A stretch of 64,000 bases of DNA from an uncultured Colwellia sp. (lineage in GTDB: Bacteria > Pseudomonadota > Gammaproteobacteria > Enterobacterales > Alteromonadaceae). The stretch is taken from the NCBI GenBank assembly GCA_913049915.1, contig CAJWZC010000003.1, positions 1 to 64,000 of the forward strand, read 5' to 3'. A program made the translations under genes and the position numbers. The notes under the pieces are model-generated. The model was not told the DNA's origin and did no database searches. It saw only the letters and a list, made by a program, of their open reading frames with translations. Position 1 is the stretch's first letter. Each line of letters starts with the position of its first letter. This document shows, piece after piece, positions 59,941-64,000 of this stretch.

Positions 59941-60651
59941 CTAATTTTCTGAAAGCGTAAACTTGAAAATAACCTGATAATCTTTTCCTAATAATTGTTC
60001 ATTAGGCTTGTATTGCCATTGTGACAACGCTTTTTTAGCAGCACGCTGTAAATTTCGACTAATACTATTTGAGACAATAGTTATATTATTAACTTTACCC
60101 GTAATATCTATGTTGTAGTTTAATTTTATCTTACCAGACTCACGTTCTTGTCTCGCGGTAATTGAGTACTCAGGTAGTACTTTATAGATTGGTTCAATCA
60201 CTATTAGAGGTTCTGAAAGTGATGGTAAGGACATAACAGATACTGGTCCCGTGGTGACTATGTGAGGTTTCAATTGCTCACTTCTATTTGCTAGTTCTGG
60301 TTGCAGTGTCTTTTGGCTTATCGGGGACACATTTTCAGGTATTGGTGGTAATACCTTTACAGGTAAGGCCTTTATTTCATCTGGTTGCTTAGGAGCTAGT
60401 TCGATTAAGTTTGTTGACTGTGATGAGGCTATTGCGGTGGTTAAATTTTCTGGCAGGGTCGAAAAATGACTAATAATAGCCATAATGCCAAAAGAAGCCA
60501 TGCTGCCAGCAAAAAATATAGTGAGTAATTTTAGTGGTGAATATTTTGTGTTGCTAGATTCTTGAGCAAGTATTATTTTAGGCGCAACAACTTGCTGCTT
60601 TCTTTGTTGATAAAGCGAAGTTATTTCTTCATCAAAATTGTCGCGACTCAT
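59941..60651 (-). CDS. TonB-family protein in the anti-sigma position
   Basis: A 236-residue protein: short cytoplasmic N-terminus (about 1-33, MSRDNFDEEITSLYQQRKQQ), one membrane helix (about 38-58, LLTIFFAGSMASFGIMAII), a proline-containing periplasmic linker and a TonB C-terminal fold (about 150-235, VLPEYSITARQERESGKIKLNYNIDITGKVNNITI, ALSQWQYKP). Its start overlaps the stop of the ECF sigma gene by one base. That position, and the short charged cytosolic tail, are those of anti-sigma factors. Whether it acts as an anti-sigma factor, an energy transducer, or both, cannot be told from sequence. Confidence 0.85.
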   Translation of the reverse strand: MSRDNFDEEITSLYQQRKQQVVAPKIILAQESSNTKYSPLKLLTIFFAGSMASFGIMAIISHFSTLPENLTTAIASSQSTNLIELAPKQPDEIKALPVKVLPPIPENVSPISQKTLQPELANRSEQLKPHIVTTGPVSVMSLPSLSEPLIVIEPIYKVLPEYSITARQERESGKIKLNYNIDITGKVNNITIVSNSISRNLQRAAKKALSQWQYKPNEQLLGKDYQVIFKFTLSEN

Positions 60652-61208
60652 TAGTTGGTCCCTAGTATTTTTTTAAGGTTGTTACGGGCATAACGCAAAC
60701 GACTTTTAACCGTCTCAAAGTTCTCATCCGTTAACTGACAAATATCCATAACAGAAAAGCCCTCTTGTTGAAAAATAAAAGCTTCACGCTGATAAAAAGG
60801 TAGAGAGATTAAAGCCTCATTAAATTCGGCTAGTTTCTCAGTATGCGCTAATTCTCGAGATAAATTAATCGTAATAGTATGTTCATCAGCTAGCGCTTGC
60901 ATTTGCCACTTTTTTTGATGTCGAAGTTCATCAATTAATGTGTTTCTGGCAATAGTGAAAAGCCAGCTTTTCACATTACAGTGATCTTGAGATGTATTTT
61001 GTATAACTTTTAGCCAAGTAGTTTGTAGTACATCCTCAGCTAACTCTTTATTTGATTGGCTTAAAAGGTAGTGATATAGAGATAAATTAAATTGCTCTAC
61101 CAGTAAAGTTAAGTACTTTTTATTACCGGTAGAAACATAGTCCATCAATAACTTCTTAGGAGTAATTGTGGGATTTAGCCAACCTTTTATCATTGATGGT
61201 AACTTCAA
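60651..61208 (-). CDS. ECF sigma-70 family sigma factor
   Basis: A 185-residue extracytoplasmic-function sigma factor. Region 2 is at about 25-90 (LLVEQFNLSLYHYLLSQSNKELAEDVLQTTWLKVIQN), with a basic SWLFTIARNTLIDELRHQKK end; region 4 is at about 125-180 (LISLPFYQREAFIFQQEGFSVMDICQLTDENFETVKSRLRYARNNLKKIL). It lies between two TonB-family genes, 8 bases after one and overlapping the other, so all three are one operon. Confidence 0.92.
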   Translation of the reverse strand: MKLPSMIKGWLNPTITPKKLLMDYVSTGNKKYLTLLVEQFNLSLYHYLLSQSNKELAEDVLQTTWLKVIQNTSQDHCNVKSWLFTIARNTLIDELRHQKKWQMQALADEHTITINLSRELAHTEKLAEFNEALISLPFYQREAFIFQQEGFSVMDICQLTDENFETVKSRLRYARNNLKKILGTN

Positions 61209-61216
61209 ATTATCTC

Positions 61217-61825
61217 CTAACTTGATTGAGCCATAGTAAAATCTAACTGCACAGTAAGCTTTTTTTGGTTAATGTTTTTTCCATCAATAGATTTTGCTTT
61301 GTATTTCCACTTTTTTAACGCTTGCTTAGCTGCTTTATCAAAAACTCGCTTAGGTTGTGAACCAATAATGGAGATGTTGACTACTTCACCAATGGTATTA
61401 ATATCAAAAGCTAACACTACCCAGCCTTCAATTCCATCTCTAGCGGCACCAATAGGGTATTTAGGGTTAACTCTTACCAATGGTCTCGCTTCTCCGTCGG
61501 CTTTATTACCTAAAGATAGTACGCTAAGTGGACCACCTGTTTGCTGTAATTTTAGAGGTGAATAATTGAAATCATTATTAACTTCCCCTACATTTGGTTC
61601 GACTCTTGTTCTTGGTATTGATGGTGGGGGGGACGGTGGGTTCAAGTCAGGTCTTACTTTAACTTGAGCCTGGCTCTCATCAGGTAAGCTTACGATATCA
61701 ATAGGTACACTATCAGGTGGTAATACTAAGTTTACCTGATCATTACTAATCAAAAACGCCATAAAGGCAAATAAACCAAAGGTGATTGATCCTGAAAGTC
61801 CTGTAATTATTACTATTCTATTCAT
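61217..61825 (-). CDS. Energy transducer TonB-family protein
   Basis: A 202-residue TonB-type protein: N-terminal membrane helix (about 4-28), a Pro-rich periplasmic linker (RPDLNPPSPPPSIPRTRVEP) and a C-terminal TonB domain (about 110-200, LVRVNPKYPIGAARDGIEGWVVLAFDINTIGEVVNISIIGSQPKRVFDKAAKQALKKWKYK). It is the first gene of the operon, behind a GAGGAAA ribosome-binding site. No ExbB/ExbD genes accompany it, so a transport role depends on partners elsewhere. Confidence 0.9.
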   Translation of the reverse strand: MNRIVIITGLSGSITFGLFAFMAFLISNDQVNLVLPPDSVPIDIVSLPDESQAQVKVRPDLNPPSPPPSIPRTRVEPNVGEVNNDFNYSPLKLQQTGGPLSVLSLGNKADGEARPLVRVNPKYPIGAARDGIEGWVVLAFDINTIGEVVNISIIGSQPKRVFDKAAKQALKKWKYKAKSIDGKNINQKKLTVQLDFTMAQSS

Positions 61826-62066
61826 TTTTTTTCCTCACTAACAGTGAAATTAAAGAGGTGTGGCCACACAGTAAGTAAAAAGAATTAATTACCTACATAT
61901 CACTTAAACGAAGAAGAAATGAAAAAGGGGTTAAAAGATATTATTAATTTTTAATATAATATTATGAAGGAAAGCACTTTTGATTATTCAGGGTAAATGT
62001 ATCTAAAGTTTTTAATAAAAAGATTAATGAAATTTGTATTGAATGGTCATTTTCAGGCAAAAAAAA
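61826..62066. other. Intergenic region upstream of the TonB-sigma operon
   Basis: Holds the minus-strand promoter of the TonB-ECF-TonB operon. A 12-bp palindrome GTGTGGCCACAC (61858-61869), 33 bases before the TonB start, could be a regulator site. Nothing else stands out. Confidence 0.4.
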
Positions 62067-62088
62067 ACCGATAGCAAAGGCTATCGGT
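62067..62088 (-). terminator. Strong orphan terminator on the minus strand
   Basis: 9-bp GC-containing stem (62067-62075 with 62080-62088) with an AAAG loop, and on the minus strand eight T residues follow. No minus-strand gene lies between here and the ubiE start at 62427, so it would end an unannotated minus-strand transcript or insulate the TonB-sigma operon. Confidence 0.75.
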
Positions 62089-62426
62089 GACTTAGCTATG
62101 AGGAAAGCTAGAATATTCAATTATTACAACAAGCGTCCGCAAAAGGGAACAAGAGAAGTATAGAGTAAATAATCTATACTCGCAAGTGTATTTTGTAATT
62201 TTATTTCATTTATGTTGCTTTATTACGTAATTGCTAGCTAAATCTAGTTAAAAACCTCTTAAGGCATGGTGAAATCGTTTCTTGAATGGTAATGGTTATA
62301 AATAAGTAATAATTTAATAAAATGGGTATTAGAGTAATAAAAAACCAGTAGGGTATTTGGTGATTTAGCATGCATACAGTAAACTGTAGGCAATTATTGT
62401 TTTAACATTGCTTTAAGTGAAATACC

Positions 62427-63278
62427 ATGTCATCAACAGATCAAAACTCTTCAGCCAATGACTTATCTACAACTCCCAATACAGCAATCGATGCTGATAC
62501 TTTAGCCGACAGTTCAGTTGATACTTCAATTGAGAGTAAAAGCACTACGCATTTTGGTTATAAAACGATAGAAAAAGACGATAAAATTTCTATGGTAGCA
62601 GGAGTGTTTCACTCGGTAGCTAAGCAATATGATGTGATGAATGATTTAATGTCATTTGGTATTCATCGTTTGTGGAAACGTTTTACTATTGATGCAAGTG
62701 GCGTGCGCCCAGGTAATAAAGTATTAGATTTAGCCGGCGGTACAGGTGACTTAACGGCTAAATTTTCACAATTAGTTGGTCGAGAAGGTAACGTCGTTTT
62801 AGCTGATATTAACAGTTCAATGTTAAATGTTGGTCGTGATAAATTACGGGATAAAGGTTTAGTGCAAAATATAGAATATGTACAAGCTAATGCTGAATAC
62901 CTACCTTTTGAAGAAAATACGTTTGATATAGTCACTATCGCTTTTGGTTTACGTAATGTTACGGATAAAGATAAAGCCTTACGCTCAATTTATTCAGTGC
63001 TAAAACCAGGCGGACGTTTACTGGTACTAGAATTTTCGAAGCCAGAAAATGAATTATTGAATAAAGCCTATGATTTCTATTCATTCAATATATTACCTAA
63101 AATGGGCGAATTAGTAGCTAAAGATGGTGAAAGTTATCAATACTTGGCGGAGTCAATTCGTATGCATCCTGATCAAGAAACATTAAAAGGTATGATGGAA
63201 AATGCAGGTTTTGAACAAACAAGTTATAAAAATTTAACTGGTGGGGTTGTTGCCTTACACAAAGGTTATAAGTTTTAA
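62427..63278 (+). CDS. ubiE: Ubiquinone/menaquinone C-methyltransferase UbiE
   Basis: A 283-residue SAM-dependent methyltransferase for the C-methylation step of ubiquinone and menaquinone synthesis. The SAM-binding motif is [15 protein letters not shown]; other family blocks are [28 protein letters not shown] and LVLEFSKP. E. coli UbiE has 251 residues; the first 40 here ([20 protein letters not shown] ...) are Ser/Thr/Asp-rich and have no counterpart. ubiJ follows after 2 bases; ubiB would be next, beyond the window. Confidence 0.96.
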   Translation: MSSTDQNSSANDLSTTPNTAIDADTLADSSVDTSIESKSTTHFGYKTIEKDDKISMVAGVFHSVAKQYDVMNDLMSFGIHRLWKRFTIDASGVRPGNKVLDLAGGTGDLTAKFSQLVGREGNVVLADINSSMLNVGRDKLRDKGLVQNIEYVQANAEYLPFEENTFDIVTIAFGLRNVTDKDKALRSIYSVLKPGGRLLVLEFSKPENELLNKAYDFYSFNILPKMGELVAKDGESYQYLAESIRMHPDQETLKGMMENAGFEQTSYKNLTGGVVALHKGYKF

Positions 63279-63280
63279 TC

Positions 63281-63976
63281 ATGCAAGATTTTACTAATCA
63301 AGGCCTAACTAGCTTAAGTACGCAATTTAGCATTCAGTTAGGTAAGCGTTTATTATTCCCACAAGTTGCTACAGCGACGCTTGAATTTATTATTAATAAG
63401 GCGTTGGCTTTAAATAATAATAAATCAGTATCTTTTGCTGCAGTTGCTCAAAAAATGTTAACCCTTGAACTAGCAGAACTGCCATTCACCTTATGTTTTA
63501 CTGTTAATACCAGTGCTAGCAAAACAGTGGTTATCGTTAGGTCTTGTAGTGAGTTGAGTGATTGTACTATTAATACCAGCCTCAGTACGCTCAATAAATT
63601 AAAAGCTAATCAATCTCTTACGCAATTAATAAAGCAAGACGAACTCGATGTAACGGGTGATATTAAAATAGCGCAACAATTTGCTAATATTGCTCAATCA
63701 CTTGAAATAGATTGGCAAAGCGAGCTTGCTAAACAGCTTGGTGACGTACCAACGCATAAATTATTACAGTTTGGTAATAAAATTACCAAATCACTTGTTG
63801 GCAGAGGTAAGCAACTTGAAGCGGATATTAGCGAGTATATTGTGCATGAAAAGCGTTTAGTGGTTACCCGTAGTCAAATAAATGCTTTTAACCAAAACAC
63901 TAAAGATGTTGCCAGTAAGGTTGATACCTTGTCTGTCCGCATCGATAAACTCGTTGCTAACATAGCGAATAAATAA
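63281..63976 (+). CDS. ubiJ: Ubiquinone biosynthesis accessory factor UbiJ
   Basis: A 231-residue protein with an N-terminal SCP2-like lipid-binding domain (about 35-140: CFTVNTSASKTVVIVRSC, LTQLIKQDELDVTGDIKIAQQFANIAQSLEIDWQSELAKQLGDVPTHKLL) and a C-terminal amphipathic helix/coiled coil. UbiJ with UbiK scaffolds the soluble ubiquinone-synthesis complex and binds hydrophobic intermediates. The position directly after ubiE is the standard ubiE-ubiJ-ubiB order. Confidence 0.93.
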   Translation: MQDFTNQGLTSLSTQFSIQLGKRLLFPQVATATLEFIINKALALNNNKSVSFAAVAQKMLTLELAELPFTLCFTVNTSASKTVVIVRSCSELSDCTINTSLSTLNKLKANQSLTQLIKQDELDVTGDIKIAQQFANIAQSLEIDWQSELAKQLGDVPTHKLLQFGNKITKSLVGRGKQLEADISEYIVHEKRLVVTRSQINAFNQNTKDVASKVDTLSVRIDKLVANIANK

Positions 63977-64000
63977 GTTAACGGATAAATAATCTAAGGT

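Overview
The window looks like a chromosomal segment of a marine gammaproteobacterium, most likely Colwellia or a close relative in the Alteromonadales. The grounds are the AT-rich sequence, the protein sequences, and local orders such as engB divergent from a cytochrome c4 gene, ubiE-ubiJ, frmA-fghA with a LysR gene, and thiC-thiO-thiS-thiG-thiDE behind a TPP riboswitch. No rRNA, tRNA, CRISPR array or prophage was seen. The assignment is by recognition only; no database was searched.

Layout. 1-5.1 kb: a sugar-porter gene, then a decayed strip (mgtE remnant, secreted protein with a stop codon, frameshifted CorA-type transporter, substrate-binding-protein pseudogene) and a HutD/Ves gene. 5.2-11.6 kb: thiamine biosynthesis under a TPP riboswitch, with no thiF. 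11.6-18.5 kb: pseudogenes (methyltransferase, peroxiredoxin, MltD) between an AbrB-like/lipoate-ligase pair, an FAD oxidoreductase, gph and an S24-type repressor. 18.6-24.6 kb: a probable Zur-controlled zinc module (ZnuD-like receptor plus AztD-like lipoprotein) between remnants of a TonB/PepSY/DUF3325 metal-uptake locus. 24.8-29.2 kb: TSUP exporter, membrane protein/XRE pair, CBS protein, MTHFR-like protein. 29.5-34.0 kb: a molybdenum hydroxylase with two maturation factors, and a MITE at its 5' end. 34.4-38.8 kb: a LetB-like protein with eight MCE repeats and LetA split into two genes. 39.2-43.1 kb: triheme c4-type cytochrome, engB, MsbA-type ABC transporter. 43.7-46.9 kb: frameshifted PEP-CTERM protein, VF530, glutaredoxin, and long non-coding stretches with a 49-bp palindrome. 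47.4-53.5 kb: formaldehyde detoxification, LysR regulator, metallo-beta-lactamase protein, HDOD pseudogene. 53.6-58.6 kb: RND efflux pair with TetR regulator. 59-61.8 kb: GNAT, DUF2750 and a TonB-ECF sigma-TonB operon. 62.4-64 kb: ubiE-ubiJ.

Themes. The number of broken genes is striking: about a dozen, from single-base frameshifts (corA, PEP-CTERM gene) to heavily decayed remnants. Either the genome is undergoing reduction or some one-base lesions are assembly errors. The most system-like loci are the Zur-palindrome zinc module, the ECF sigma factor between two TonB-family proteins, and the enlarged LetB lipid-transport tunnel.
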